Shown piece after piece: positions 37,601 through 48,646 of a stretch of DNA of 64,000 nucleotides. A program made the position numbers and the translations under genes. The notes beneath the pieces are model-generated. The model saw only the letters and a program-made list of their open reading frames with translations. It made no database searches and was not told the origin of the DNA. Each line of letters opens with the position of its first letter. Position 1 is the first letter of the stretch. The stretch comes from Dioscorea cayenensis subsp. rotundata (Eukaryota; Streptophyta; Magnoliopsida; Dioscoreales; Dioscoreaceae). The stretch spans positions 29,257,916 through 29,321,915 of the forward strand of contig NC_052489.1 of the NCBI RefSeq assembly GCF_009730915.1, read 5' to 3'.

Positions 37601-40326
37601 TTTGTGGTGAACTCTTGTCCACCTCATTTGTTCTTTTTATTTTTTTAATATTAAATCTATTTTTTAAATATTCTGATTCAAACTGCTTTCGATCATATCA
37701 TCGATGCTATTCTATTGAATTAATACTAAATAATATACAACATTTTTTTTTTCTTATTTTCCGGTGAAGGTTTCACTCATGTAATAAATTCTTGTTTCAA
37801 TAATTGAATATATTTTTTTTCTTATCAGAACTTTAAGTGAGACAAGAATGACAATATTAATCACATAAATTTATCATTAAAAATTATTATATATATTTAT
37901 GATATATTGACAAATTAATATCCTCTGCTTCTTCCGCCAAAGTTCTATGTGTCTCTTTGCTCTTTCCTCCTAAATTCCAACTTAGATTGACTATATATGT
38001 TTCTTTGCTCTTTCTTCCTACACTCCAATTTAGATTGACTTTGTCTCTGTTGCTCTTTCCTCCGAAGATCCAATTTAGATTGACAATGTCTCTTTGCTCT
38101 TTCATGCTAAATTCCAATTAGATTGACAATGTCGGTGTGACAATCTCTCACAAGTACTAAATGAGATGTTTGGAAGCACCCATACCAATTTCTATATTGA
38201 TAAAACAATTAGACTTAGATGGACTACCTACCAATAAAATCCACTAAGAATATATAGATATATATATATATAAATTCATTAACAAAACTTTATAAAATAA
38301 AGAAACAAATTCAAGTTTAAAGTATTTTTTTAACCTTTATTATTACTAGTAGTGTTAATTATTATATAATCCTTTTTAATGTAATATTGTCATCTAATGC
38401 TTTTGATCTAATCATAAATATTTTTTGAAAGAGACGGAGGCTCTCTGATCACAAAAAAATATTGTACCATTTGATACAATTTGATGAAAAAGTACCCAAA
38501 ATATATTCCATCAATATGGAACCTCTTTTTGCCACTGCTTGTGGAAAACAACTGCCAACCAATACTTCCAGATGTTGTTCCTTTCTTTTCAAGATAAGCA
38601 CCCTGTCAAAACATTAACAAAAATAAATAAATAAATAAATAAATAAACACACAAACACACGCACACAAAAGCTTAAATCAAGAATCAATCCCTTCATTTT
38701 TCACTATAAAAACAACCAAAATGGAGAGCAAAGTAAAATTCACTAGCTAAAAGAACCAATGTCAATTAAGCAAGTATATTGTAATTAGAACACGAATTTA
38801 TGGAATTTCGAATAACCCTGGTCCCCTTCATTTTATTAATTTATCTATGAGATACTACAGAAATCAATGGGTATTTATTCAATAGTTATTATTTTTTTTT
38901 TTAAAGTGGATTGCACTTTAATATATATTTTTGAATTTTAATAAACTAAGGGGTTTTCCTTTTATTTTTTAGAATTATATATATATAAATAAATATTAAT
39001 TGTGCAAATTTTTTAAAATTGATGTTTTAGAGATATTGAATGATAGTCGTTAGAACATCATTTAATGATTATTATTTATATATAGATTTATATAAAATTA
39101 TTGTTATTTACTATACATAATTATTATTTAATCCTATTTAATACTATTTAATACTGTATATGAAATGATGGTTCCTGTTGAATATAAATTCAATGGTACT
39201 ATGGGACATCTAGGAACGCCTCTAAAAGACGTGCCTCCTCTCTGTATATCTATATATTATAATGTTAATTGGTTCATAAATTAAAATATCTAATAATAAG
39301 CATGTGAAATTAATACATCCAATGACCATGACATGATTGGCACATTAGCCTTGAGATCTTCCTTTATATCCCACATCAATTTCCTTTCATTTTATGTTTG
39401 TGATGTGTGCTTTGGATTATGCCTCACTGCCACATCCTGTGATTGTAACTTGATTGTACCTCAATGAAAGAAAATTCATTACTTTATTTGACTATTGATT
39501 ATTTCTCTTCAATAACCAATTTTCAATTGAAAGTAATATGAAGTATAGTATTTGAATTTACTGTAATATAAATAATGTAAAAAGATTTTTTATGTTATAT
39601 ATCTTTAATAATATTAATTTTTTGTTGGTATAAACTAAATAATAAATATTTCTCATGTCTTATTGTTATTATTCATTTTTCTTACTATTTTTTCTAATAG
39701 AATATAATAAATATGCCGGTCATCTTTTAATTATTCATAAAACAGTAATAATTATTCATTGGATATTGATTCTCTTTTTGCAAGATACATGTACCAAATT
39801 CATTAAACAATGGCCATATTATTTAGAAAGAAAGTTCCAATCATGTAATAAAATAACCATAATTATTTAAAATTTAAAAAATTATAATTTTTTTGGTATT
39901 TGATCAAACCTAAGACCCTAAATACATATATTGGAGGTGTTTTACTCATAGATTGGAGATTATTAAAGAGAATACTTACTATCATATATAATAGGATATA
40001 ACTAACAAAGAATTTCATTTTTTTTAATGAATAAATAATAACGTCAAAAAAAAGTATGATAGATAAAAATATGTAAACAATTATTTGATGTGTTTTATTT
40101 CATTAGAATATATATTTATCAAAGGGATATAATCAAAATATCAAATGCTCGTATCATGCTATCACCAAGAATTTTTCCCTATGGATTAATTTTATCTTTA
40201 CTATGATTGGTATTCATGTTTCGACCCTACTTTGTATTTTATCCACCTTATACCATTTGTTAGTAAAATTCCACGTGTCATGTACATCTTACCCTCTTCC
40301 GTCTTTTAACAACTAACGCATGCCAA

Positions 40327-40366
<40 letters not shown>

Positions 40367-40459
40367 TTATATTCAACCTAACTCACTCATGTCCCCAACT
40401 TCCCCCTGTTTTCAGCCTCAGGTAAATATAAATCAATGCATGTCAAACTTTGTTATTAT
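34663..40459. other. Gene-poor AT-rich intergenic DNA
   Basis: No gene is recognised. It holds TA runs, an (AAAT)n run at about 38622-38646, a four-copy minisatellite at 37951-38132, an AT/GT compound microsatellite at about 40327-40366, and a short open stretch read on the minus strand (about 38603-38420) that starts after an acceptor-like site. That last stretch is unassigned. Confidence 0.55.
37951..38132. repeat. Four-copy minisatellite, period about 44-48 bp
   Basis: Units start near 37951, 37999, 38043 and 38088. They share GTCTCTTTGCTCTTTCCTCC and CCAATTTAGATTGAC with differences. The repeat explains the repetitive 76-residue minus-strand frame here (VNLNW...GGKSKE), which is not taken as a gene. 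Confidence 0.85.
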
Positions 40460-41323
40460 GGGGTTGTTTGGTTGTCTGTAATTAAATTACATGTAACTGA
40501 AATTACAGCGTAAGTGAAAATGCTGCATTTTAATTTACATCATTCCTGTTTGGTTTGCTGTAACTGAAAATGATGCATTTAGTTTTTATTTGTTTGGTTT
40601 GATGTAAGTAAAAAGATATGGTCACCATGTAAGTTAAAGGGGTGAGATTACCCCCATTATCCAGTATTGTTATTAATTATTTAATATATTTCAAAAAATT
40701 AATTTAAACTTAAATAATTAATTTAATTAATTAATTAATTAATTTAATAAAGTATTGATTACATTTAAAAATAAAAATCATAAACTTAAATAACTAAGCC
40801 AAATAATAATGAGAAGCTTAAATAGTTAAGCGCTAATTCAAAATAATTAATTACACTAATTTAAAATAATTAATTTAACTATCACTATGTAAGAAAAACA
40901 ATTAATTAATTTAGTGATAATTTTATTAAATTAAAAATATGTAGCATTCTTTAATTCTATATTTAAAAATATTTTCATAATTAAAACTAAATATAAATTT
41001 GTATATTTTAAATAAAAAATTAAATTAAATTAAACATAAATAAATAAAAATTTAATTATGTTAACAATTGATTACCCAATAAGTTTTTATTACTTTTTAA
41101 TGCATAATGTGGAGAGTGAAAAATGATGATTTTTACTCAAATGTTTTGCTGCATTCCAATTTACAACAAATTTTATTGTAACTTGAAATGTTGCAAAAGT
41201 ACAGAAACATGCAAAACTTTTTACATGTAAAACTGATTTCACAGGAAACCAAACAGTATTTTACATGTAAAACCAGTTACATTACGGCTACTTACAGCTA
41301 CTTGCAAGTAACCAAACAACCCC
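40460..41323. mobile_element. 864-bp non-autonomous DNA transposon with 14-bp inverted ends
   Basis: The left end is GGGGTTGTTTGGTT and the right end is its exact complement AACCAAACAACCCC, with looser complementarity further in (GTAATTAAATTACATGTAA against GTAATGTAACTGG). TAT flanks both sides, a possible 3-bp target duplication, though the flanks are simple AT sequence. The interior is AT-rich with no coding frame. The superfamily is uncertain (PIF/Harbinger-like or hAT-like ends). Confidence 0.8.
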
Positions 41324-41394
41324 TATATATATATCCCTCTCTCACAACAGTTCTAACCACCTCTTTTTATTCCCTATTTTAAATGCCAAGTCGC

Positions 41395-43325
41395 CACGTA
41401 AATCTCTCTTACTATATTACCAATTCACCATTAATGGTAACACTCAGGGTTATATAAGATGTAAAAGGGGCCTGAGGCAAGGTGATCCCTTATCTCCCTT
41501 GCTCTGTGCCATTGCTGCTGATGTCCTGAGTGCAATGTTCTCTCATGTGCTTAGATCCAAAGTTCTTGTGGATGTCCCTCTGAATCAGTCGGTTAACATT
41601 TGTCATTTTCAATACGCTGATGATCTTCTCATCTTTTCGGCTGATGGACAAGATGATCTTCACATTATCAAACTTATACTCTACCTTTTCGAGGGGTCAT
41701 CTGGCTTGTCCATTAACTTTTCGAAAAGCTGGTTATATTCTACAAACTTTGGATTCCAACCTCATCAATCCTCAGCCAGAAACCTAAACTGTTCCAGAAA
41801 CTGCCTTCCTATCACTTACTTAGGGATTCCACTTTCTGGTCGACGTCCAAAACGTTCTGACTGGGTTAAGCTTACTAGTATGGTTTGCTCCAGACTCTCA
41901 CCTTGGAAAGCAAAATACTTATCCCTTGGGGGTCGTCTTACCCTCATCAACTCTGTTCTTTCCATTGTCCCAGTCTACTGGATATCGGTTTTCAAACTTC
42001 CTAATTGGGTAATCAAAGAAATTGATAAAATTCGAAGAGACTTCCTTTGCAAAGGTCCTGACCTGGGTCCTAAAGGAATCAGATTAATTGCTTGGGACAG
42101 GATCACTATACCTTGAGAAATGGGTGGTTGGGGAATTCTCAACCTTAAGGAATTCAATGTTGCTTTGCTTGGGAAATGGTGGTGGAAATTATCCTGTAAT
42201 CCTAACAGCTGCTTGGCTAAAATCCTTCATTCTAACTATTCTCCCAATGACCCAAATGGAATATTACTTCACCCTCCACCTAGAAATAAATCCTTCTTTT
42301 GTGCAGGAGTGACCCCCATCCTTCCTGTTTTCAGTTCTTGTCTTATCAAAACAATAAGAAGTGGCTCTAACACCTCTCTTTGGTTTGATCGCTGGCATGC
42401 TGGAACCTTTCTCAAAGATCTTTGGCCGGCAATCTTTTCCCAATGCACTTTTCCTTGGATCACAATCAGGCAATTTCACCAACATCTTAACTATCCGGAT
42501 ACTCTTTTCTCCACATGTTCTCATTTACGTTATCCTCTCTTTTAGAAATTATCTCTGATTGCTATTCTAATCGTGACGACATTTCCTACTGGGCTTCAGA
42601 AAAATGTGAAAAATTCACACTCAAATCATTCTACAAATTCCTTATTGACAGTGGTCTGCGAAGCTCGCATTACTCTACTTTCTGGAAAATTCGTTGCCCT
42701 AGTAAATACTCTTGCAAATCTGTACAAGAAAAGGTGTATCACCAACAACATTTCTGATACATGTGTACTTTGTCACAACGCTACAGAAAGCTTGGATCAC
42801 CTTCTTCTCAACTACGAATTTTCCAAACGCATCTGCGTGTTTTTTTTTTCCCAATCTTTAGATCTCAATACTCTCCCCCAGTCAATTCCTTCACTTTGGA
42901 CGATCTGGTTACCATTTTTCAATCCTCAACTCCGACCACTTTGGGACCTAATTTCCCGAGCTATTCTTTGGAATATTTGGATAGCAAGAAACTCTCGTAT
43001 TTTTCAACTGAATGCTTTACCGATTTACAACATAATTTTTAAATCTCTTAATATGCTTCTTTCTTGGCTCTCTACAGCTGCTGATAGACACTAGCAATCC
43101 TTCAATGAAGCTTCCCAGAAAATTAAGCGTTCACTCAACTTCCTTAGCACAAGAGTATCTAGCTCTGCTGGCGACCAAGACTTCAATGCTGCTGAGTAGT
43201 AAGTGTTCCGGACGTCTGCCTAAGTAGGCCTGAGGTGCCAGACGGCATCTTCCGCCCACTTAGCCTCCTTTCTCCTGCTTGTTTTTCTTTCTTTTGTTAA
43301 TAAATTTGTTGTTTATCCAAATTTA
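41395..43325 (+). pseudogene. 5'-truncated dead LINE (L1-type) with reverse transcriptase and zf-RVT parts
   Basis: Homology opens inside the reverse transcriptase domain with INGNTQGYIRCKRGLRQGDP, then LSPLLCAIAADVLS and the catalytic QYADDLLIF. It continues through YLGIPLSGRRP, LSPWKAKYLSLGGRLTLINS and EMGGWGILNLKEFN to a zf-RVT-like tail (ISYWASEKCEKFTLKSFYKF; DTCVLCHNATESLDHL). The endonuclease and ORF1 are missing, as usual for incomplete target-primed insertion. An in-frame TGA interrupts between RITIP and EMGGWG (42117-42119; CGA to TGA is possible), a TAG lies at 42543-42545, and the zf-RVT part changes frame at least twice between about 42515 and 42760. A 3' UTR-like stretch ends near 43325, just before TA repeats. 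No target duplication was recognised. Confidence 0.9.
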
Positions 43326-43404
43326 CCTATATATATATATATATATATAAAAGTTCATATTTTAAATTATTTTTGTCTACTAGTCTAGACTACACACACG
43401 CACA

Positions 43405-43430
43405 TATCTATATATATATATATATATATA
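43405..43430 (+). promoter_or_regulatory. TA-rich TATA region of the isopentenyltransferase gene
   Basis: CTATATATATATATATATATAAC lies about 145 bases before the start codon at 43574. It is the only TATA-like block close to the gene. The run is also a microsatellite, so its length may vary between individuals. Confidence 0.5.
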
Positions 43431-43573
43431 ACAAGCTCTATCAAGATATCAAAACCATGCTATTCATCAAGAAAGATATCAACACAAGCTTCACTAGCTA
43501 CTACCCTTTTCAATCCATTACTTAGATTTTGTCCTCCTTGTTATTGTTATTGTTATTGTTGAAGAAGAAGAAG

Positions 43574-44584
43574 ATGATGACTCTGTGGCCAAACCCGCAG
43601 AGATGCCTGCCGGAAAGACAACTGCAAACAACACCCTTAGGATGCCGGCAAGGCCTCCAACCTCCTTTCCAACTCTCACCGATCACCCCTTTCCACTTGA
43701 ATCCCACCACCTTCCCCAAGAACAACAAGGTTATCTTCGTCATGGGCGCTTCCGGCACCGGAAAATCAAAACTCGCCATCGACTTAGCCATGCACTTCTC
43801 CGGCGAGGTCGTCAACTCCGACAAAATGCAAGTCTATGAAGGCCTTGACATCCTCACCAACAAAGTTACCGATGAGGAACGCGCAACTGTTCCTCACCAT
43901 CTCATCGGCGGCGTTGACCCAGACACTGACTTCACCGCCACTGACTTCCGCTGTGCCGCCATTAAATCCATAGACGAGATTCTCTCTCGTGACCATGTCC
44001 CCATCGTCGCCGGTGGTTCCAACTCCTTCATTGAAGAACTCGTCGACGGTGAAAACAAGGAGTTTAGAGCCAAGTATGAATGTTACTTCCTTTGGGTCGA
44101 CGTCGACAGTGACATGCTGCACGAGTTCGTGAGAAAACGCGTGGATAAGATGGTGGACATGGGCATGGTTGATGAGGTGCGCGCGGTGTTCGACCCGGAA
44201 TCTGATTGCACGCGTGGGATACGTAGGTCCATCGGTGTGCCTGAGATGCAAGACTACTTCTGCGCCGAAGCGTCCGGCGCCGACTCGGACACTCTGGCTT
44301 TGCTTCTCGGTAAGGCTATCGATGACATGAAGGCTCATACGTGCAGGCTAACGTGCGGACAGCTCTTGAAAATCAATAGGTTGAGGTTGGAGTGTGGTTG
44401 GGACCTTAACAGGGTGGATGCAAGCAAGGTGTTCGACGGAAGTTCTAGCTGGGAGGAGATAGTCTTGAAGCCTAGTTTTGCGCTCGTGCAGCGCTTCATG
44501 GACGATGAACTGCCGGAAAAAAGCCGTGCCGGAGCTGATGTCGATGGGGTCGTGGACTTCGCGGCGATGGGGGCTTCAGCGTAG
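43574..44584 (+). CDS. IPT: Adenylate isopentenyltransferase, cytokinin biosynthesis (336 aa)
   Basis: An intronless gene. It transfers the dimethylallyl group to N6 of ATP or ADP, the first step of isoprenoid cytokinin synthesis, usually in plastids. The P-loop GASGTGKS is at residues 58-65, followed by KLAIDLAMHFSGEVVNSDKMQVYEGLDILTNK-type conserved blocks, with the Asp of NSDKMQVY as catalytic base. VPHHLIGGV and PIVAGGSNSFIEELV follow. RRSIGVPEM and the length separate ATP/ADP-type plant IPTs from the longer tRNA-type enzymes, which also carry a zinc finger. The roughly 50-residue N-terminus before the P-loop could be a transit peptide. The start is the first of two adjacent ATGs; the frame opens at 43529 only with TTG. 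It resembles the IPT3/IPT5 group, but no C-terminal CaaX box is present. Confidence 0.95.
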   Translation: MMTLWPNPQRCLPERQLQTTPLGCRQGLQPPFQLSPITPFHLNPTTFPKNNKVIFVMGASGTGKSKLAIDLAMHFSGEVVNSDKMQVYEGLDILTNKVTDEERATVPHHLIGGVDPDTDFTATDFRCAAIKSIDEILSRDHVPIVAGGSNSFIEELVDGENKEFRAKYECYFLWVDVDSDMLHEFVRKRVDKMVDMGMVDEVRAVFDPESDCTRGIRRSIGVPEMQDYFCAEASGADSDTLALLLGKAIDDMKAHTCRLTCGQLLKINRLRLECGWDLNRVDASKVFDGSSSWEEIVLKPSFALVQRFMDDELPEKSRAGADVDGVVDFAAMGASA

Positions 44585-44685
44585 CGTGTGCGCTTGTTCG
44601 TGTGCGTGTGCGCTTGTGTGAGGAGTTAGTGCGTGGAGCCATTGCCACACGCACGTGTGTCTTGGAGCTAACCTCACCCGTGCGG

Positions 44686-44686
44686 A

Positions 44687-44721
<35 letters not shown>

Positions 44722-44722
44722 A
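44686..44722. repeat. (GAT)n microsatellite in the IPT 3' region
   Basis: About 12 ATG/GAT triplets followed by TATATA, 100 bases after the IPT stop codon, probably inside its 3' UTR. Confidence 0.9.
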
Positions 44723-44906
44723 TATATATTATATTGTTATATAAATATAAATTATAAATGATATAATGTGTGGTGTTTGACGTGTTTTAAATTTGTACTA
44801 AGAGAGTACATTTTGGGAGGTTTCTTTGTTTTGAGTGTGTGTTTTTTTGTTAATTAAGAGCGTTAATGGATATCGGTTATAAAGTTTCTATGTTTTCATT
44901 GAATGG

Positions 44907-44909
<3 letters not shown>

Positions 44910-44951
<42 letters not shown>
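44910..44951. repeat. (ATT)n microsatellite
   Basis: About 14 ATT triplets downstream of IPT. They make the 69-residue plus-strand frame with a poly-Ile run, which is not a gene. Confidence 0.95.
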
Positions 44952-45003
44952 GATAAATGTGATAAGCACGGTTAATCAGTGGCGTGTACAATACGGAATA
45001 TTA

Positions 45004-45344
45004 GGGGCGTTCATTTTCGGAGAACTAGGCGGAAGGGGGTTTACTTCTACCACTTCTTGTGTTCATTTGTATTGAAATGGATTTTAAACTAAATCCAGTT
45101 CAGTATTTTTTTTACTGAAATGAGAGGAAGTGAATCAATTTATAAAACTCATTTCTTTTAATTTCCAAAGTCATTTTTGAACTTATAAAATTTCACTAAA
45201 CACTTAAATTCTCCAGTTTTAGTCTCACTTTATGACAAATGAGCATAAGAATTACTGGAAGTAATAGCACTTCCCCTCACTTCAGAGAACTGACACTTTT
45301 TTCATTTTCTCACTTACTTTCAGTTCCCCTAAAATGAATGTCCC
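45004..45344. mobile_element. 341-bp MITE downstream of IPT
   Basis: The ends are imperfect inverted repeats: GGGGCGTTCATTTTCGGAGA on the left against GGGACATTCATTTTAGGGGA read from the right, both followed by ACT. The flanks are TTA on the left and TAA on the right, so the target duplication is either TA or a diverged TWA. The element is non-coding. Confidence 0.82.
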
Positions 45345-47360
45345 TAAATTGACTCTTACACCCTCACATATGAAAAGATTTTCGGATTACAAGCATGTGT
45401 CCACACTAGAACCTTATTACCATTTTATTACAATCAAAATGATTTAAACTTTGGTAATGAAAATTGCTTACCATCATATATAAAAAAAAAAAACACTATA
45501 CAGTAATTATTGATTAACATTTAAATTTATGAAAAAAACAATAACAATGGAAGAAGAAAAGAGGGGGTAAGAGCTGACTCTTACCTTGTCATAAAGTTAT
45601 GTTTGAAGAGGCTATAACGTGTATTTAGGTAAGTCAATAAAGAATATTATCAACGGAAGGTAGGAAATTAATTGAACATAGTTAGTGTTAGGTAATGTGT
45701 TATATTGTCCACAGGGAAGTTAGGTTGTGTTGGGAGAGTCTTCACCTTAAAAATTGAGGCCACAAGGGTAGGAACGAGCTAGCATTAGGCAAATGTTGGG
45801 ATGTATGACATTTTGCCAAACCTTAACTTTGATATCTTTTAAGAAAATATCCAAAACTTGAAAATTGATACTTAGTGGTTTTTTTAGGTTGACTTTCGGC
45901 ATAGTTTTCTTTAATATTTATTTTTTTAAAAAAAAGACATGTGATATATATAATATTATTTCTATATGTGAATGAGTTGGCATAAAAAGTAAATACTCAG
46001 AATACTAATGATTTTGTGATGTTTTTCATTTCTAATTTTCATATAAAATTTTTATTAAAAACATAAAAATTACATGAAAAATCAAAATATTCTCTAATTA
46101 CTTGAACTGTTTTCGTAAAATAATTGATTTGAGATGCATGCACTTGTAATTAAAATTAGAATGCATAATTTCTTATATAATTTGGATTTTTTAATGGGAA
46201 TTATATATCAATTAAGCAAACCAAAACCAATTGTAGATCACAAAAAACAAAAGCACAATTTCAACCAATAACTTATTGACAAACATAATTTATTTATCTA
46301 TCATTAGTATTATTATTACTTGGGTGCAAGAATGGAATGGAAAACATATCCCTTTGAAGAAGGGCAGCTTAGATTGTGTTATTTGATGGAATAGACATTT
46401 GCAATCCCAAATGTTAGACCCACTAAGATCCACTTCATGTTAAGTGCAACAATAGCATGCCCCAAAAATACAAATCCTTTCCCAATTAGAATCATATTAT
46501 TGCGAGACTTTTAGAGTCAAATGGTTCCCTCTCTTAGTGGATGCTATTACTCCTTATCCATCATCCATAAATTAAAATAGAGAAATAAAATAAAATCCAA
46601 TAATCTTCAAATAAAATGAAAGAAAATTGAAATTAAGAAAATTAAGAAAAAAAATTAAAAATAAAGAAATTAATAAGAAAAAATATAAACAATAAAAATA
46701 ACCAATGACTTTTTGGCTTACTGACACTATAAATTATATGTAAATGAAAGTATGGATTAAAGTATTAACTTTTCATCTGTATATATATGTGTTACTAATG
46801 TGGTTTGTTCGTGTTTGATAAATATTAAAAATAAAAATATATATTTTAACTTTTTTTTTTTAAAAAAAAAGGGAAGAATCTTGATGTCATTCGCCTCTTA
46901 TGCTCAATCCTAGAGAATCCAAGCAGTGACTCAATCCAATATTTCCCAACATGTCAACTTTAGAAGTTTGTAAGATTAGATGAGGACAAAATGTCTTAAC
47001 ACAAATTTAACAGGTCCGGTCAATCATTGAGTCCCACTAGTCTCTAATCAAATGATTGCATCCATATTTTTTTAAACTTATTCAACTCTACCATTGTCAT
47101 TATTAATTTGATAATATCCATGCATACATTGTATATGTGCTTATTTAAAGAATGCATTATCTAGTAACATATTTTAAAACAAAGTATGAATTATTATCTT
47201 TTGAAATAATCATTGCGTCCTACATGATAATTTTTTTAAACAAAAAATTATATAAATTACTCAAAATATATTAAATAAAAAAAAATTACAAAGTAGTACA
47301 TATAAGATACTAACAAATAGAGAAAAAAATAGAAGTAATAAGATGCATAAAGTTTGGATA
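45345..47360. other. AT-rich intergenic DNA without a recognised gene
   Basis: AT-rich DNA with scattered A/T homopolymers. No frame, RNA gene or transposon end was recognised. Confidence 0.6.
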
Positions 47361-47369
47361 TACGAGGAA

Positions 47370-47490
47370 GTAAGGTATAGTCCAGTGATTTTCTACTTTA
47401 TTTGTGTTAAAGAGTTCTCGAGTTTAAAACCTGTCAAGAACAATGCATATATATAAAAATGTCTTTGTCATCAATTTATTAAAAAAAAAA
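47370..47490 (+). mobile_element. Probable worn SINE
   Basis: An A-box-like TAGTCCAGTGA lies at 47378-47388 and a B-box-like AGTTTAAAACC at 47421-47431. The element ends in TTTATT and an A run near 47490. Spacing fits a tRNA-derived SINE. No target duplication was seen, so it remains tentative. Confidence 0.45.
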
Positions 47491-47874
47491 TAGATGTACA
47501 TTTAACAATAAAAAATAGTAAGATATCTCAATACTAAATCATTGGTTTTGGACTAATTTATTATAGTTATTATATATTTTTAAATTTATGTAACTAAAAA
47601 ATAAATTTGCTACTTAAAGTAGGATGATCTCTAACGAAAAATAAATAAATAAATAACTGGTCACCATTCAACATTACAGTACGCTGAAAATTAAGCTCAT
47701 AGCATAGCAAAAGATAGAAACCCTAAAACCTGTTTTTTTATCCCAAATTACCTGTTTACCAATAAGATATCGCCATGTCCTAAAAAGTGAAAAGACAAAA
47801 AAAACACTATAGAAATAGAAGCTAGGGTTTTGACTGCATAGCCAAAAAGAAAAAAGAATGGTGAGGAGGAGCAT

Positions 47875-47883
47875 TATATAAGG
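47875..47883 (+). promoter_or_regulatory. Orphan TATA box
   Basis: TATATAAGG, a canonical plant TATA sequence, lies in a less AT-rich island flanked by AAACCCTA telo-box-like words near 47718 and 47984. No known gene follows; a 34-codon frame starts 86 bases downstream of the box at 47969. Confidence 0.4.
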
Positions 47884-47968
47884 GAACTGTCTTTTTAATT
47901 TTGTGGTACTATAAGAAGGGAAGAAAGAGTCCAAAGAAAGGAGAGTTCCATCACTTGTCCTTGTCTTC

Positions 47969-48073
47969 ATGAAACTACTTGGGAAACCCTACTTGCCAAA
48001 TAATGACAAAAAAGGAGTCATATCATTTCTTTTCAATCTCATGATCAATGCATGTCTTAATCTTAAAATCTAA
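47969..48073 (+). CDS. Candidate small ORF, 34 aa, unrecognised
   Basis: ATG at 47969 opens MKLLGKPYLPNNDKKGVISF and continues 14 residues to TAA at 48071-48073. It is the first ATG after a canonical TATA box at a plausible distance. The second half is hydrophobic with one cysteine. I do not recognise it; it lacks the DVL/ROT, CLE or LITTLE ZIPPER patterns. It may be chance, with the island being a non-coding transcript or a promoter fragment. Confidence 0.2.
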   Translation: MKLLGKPYLPNNDKKGVISFLFNLMINACLNLKI

Positions 48074-48492
48074 GTTAATAAGCTCCTTTTTAATCAAAAT
48101 TAGTTGGCTATAATTGCATTACGTGGTTGTTTTGTTTGTGACAAGCTTGGGAGTGGACTTGTGTGTTTACTTTAAATTGCATTGAAAGTGACGCTTAATT
48201 ATTAGCATAAGATTTATGGATAAAAATATGTGAGAAATTAATGTTATCTCATTACTCATTTACTCCCTGTATATTGAAACAGTAGTTGTTTTGCGAATTT
48301 TTTCCCCCAAAACAGTTGTCATTGTGTAGAAGTAATAATAATTTTATTTAATTTTTTTAATTATATAAATAAAGTGAGTTGTATTTATGGTTCAAAAAAT
48401 ATATATAGTTTTAATTTTTTTTAGTAATTTATTTTTTTATTTTAAAAAATATATATTTTTAAAAAATAAGTATTTTGATGTGCATGTATAAT

Positions 48493-48646
48493 ATTTTAAT
48501 AATACCAAAGCCATACGGTTTGCCGTTTGGGTGGTTAGTGGCACTAACTTTGCATCATTTGGATAAGGACAAAGTGGTCAAAGTTTGAATCTTACGTGAA
48601 AAAATTAACTCAGTAGAAGTTTGAGTCTTCACATAGATTTTAATAA
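48493..48646 (+). mobile_element. Probable SINE-like element with 10-bp target duplication
   Basis: ATTTTAATAA occurs on both sides (48493-48502 and 48637-48646). Inside are an A-box-like GGTGGTTAGTGGC and a B-box-like AGTTTGAATCT about 60 bases later. No long A tail is present and the duplicated word is AT-rich, so the call is moderate. Confidence 0.5.

Noticed and set aside
43784-44338. 184-codon minus-strand frame
   Set aside because: Exact antisense of the isopentenyltransferase coding exon.
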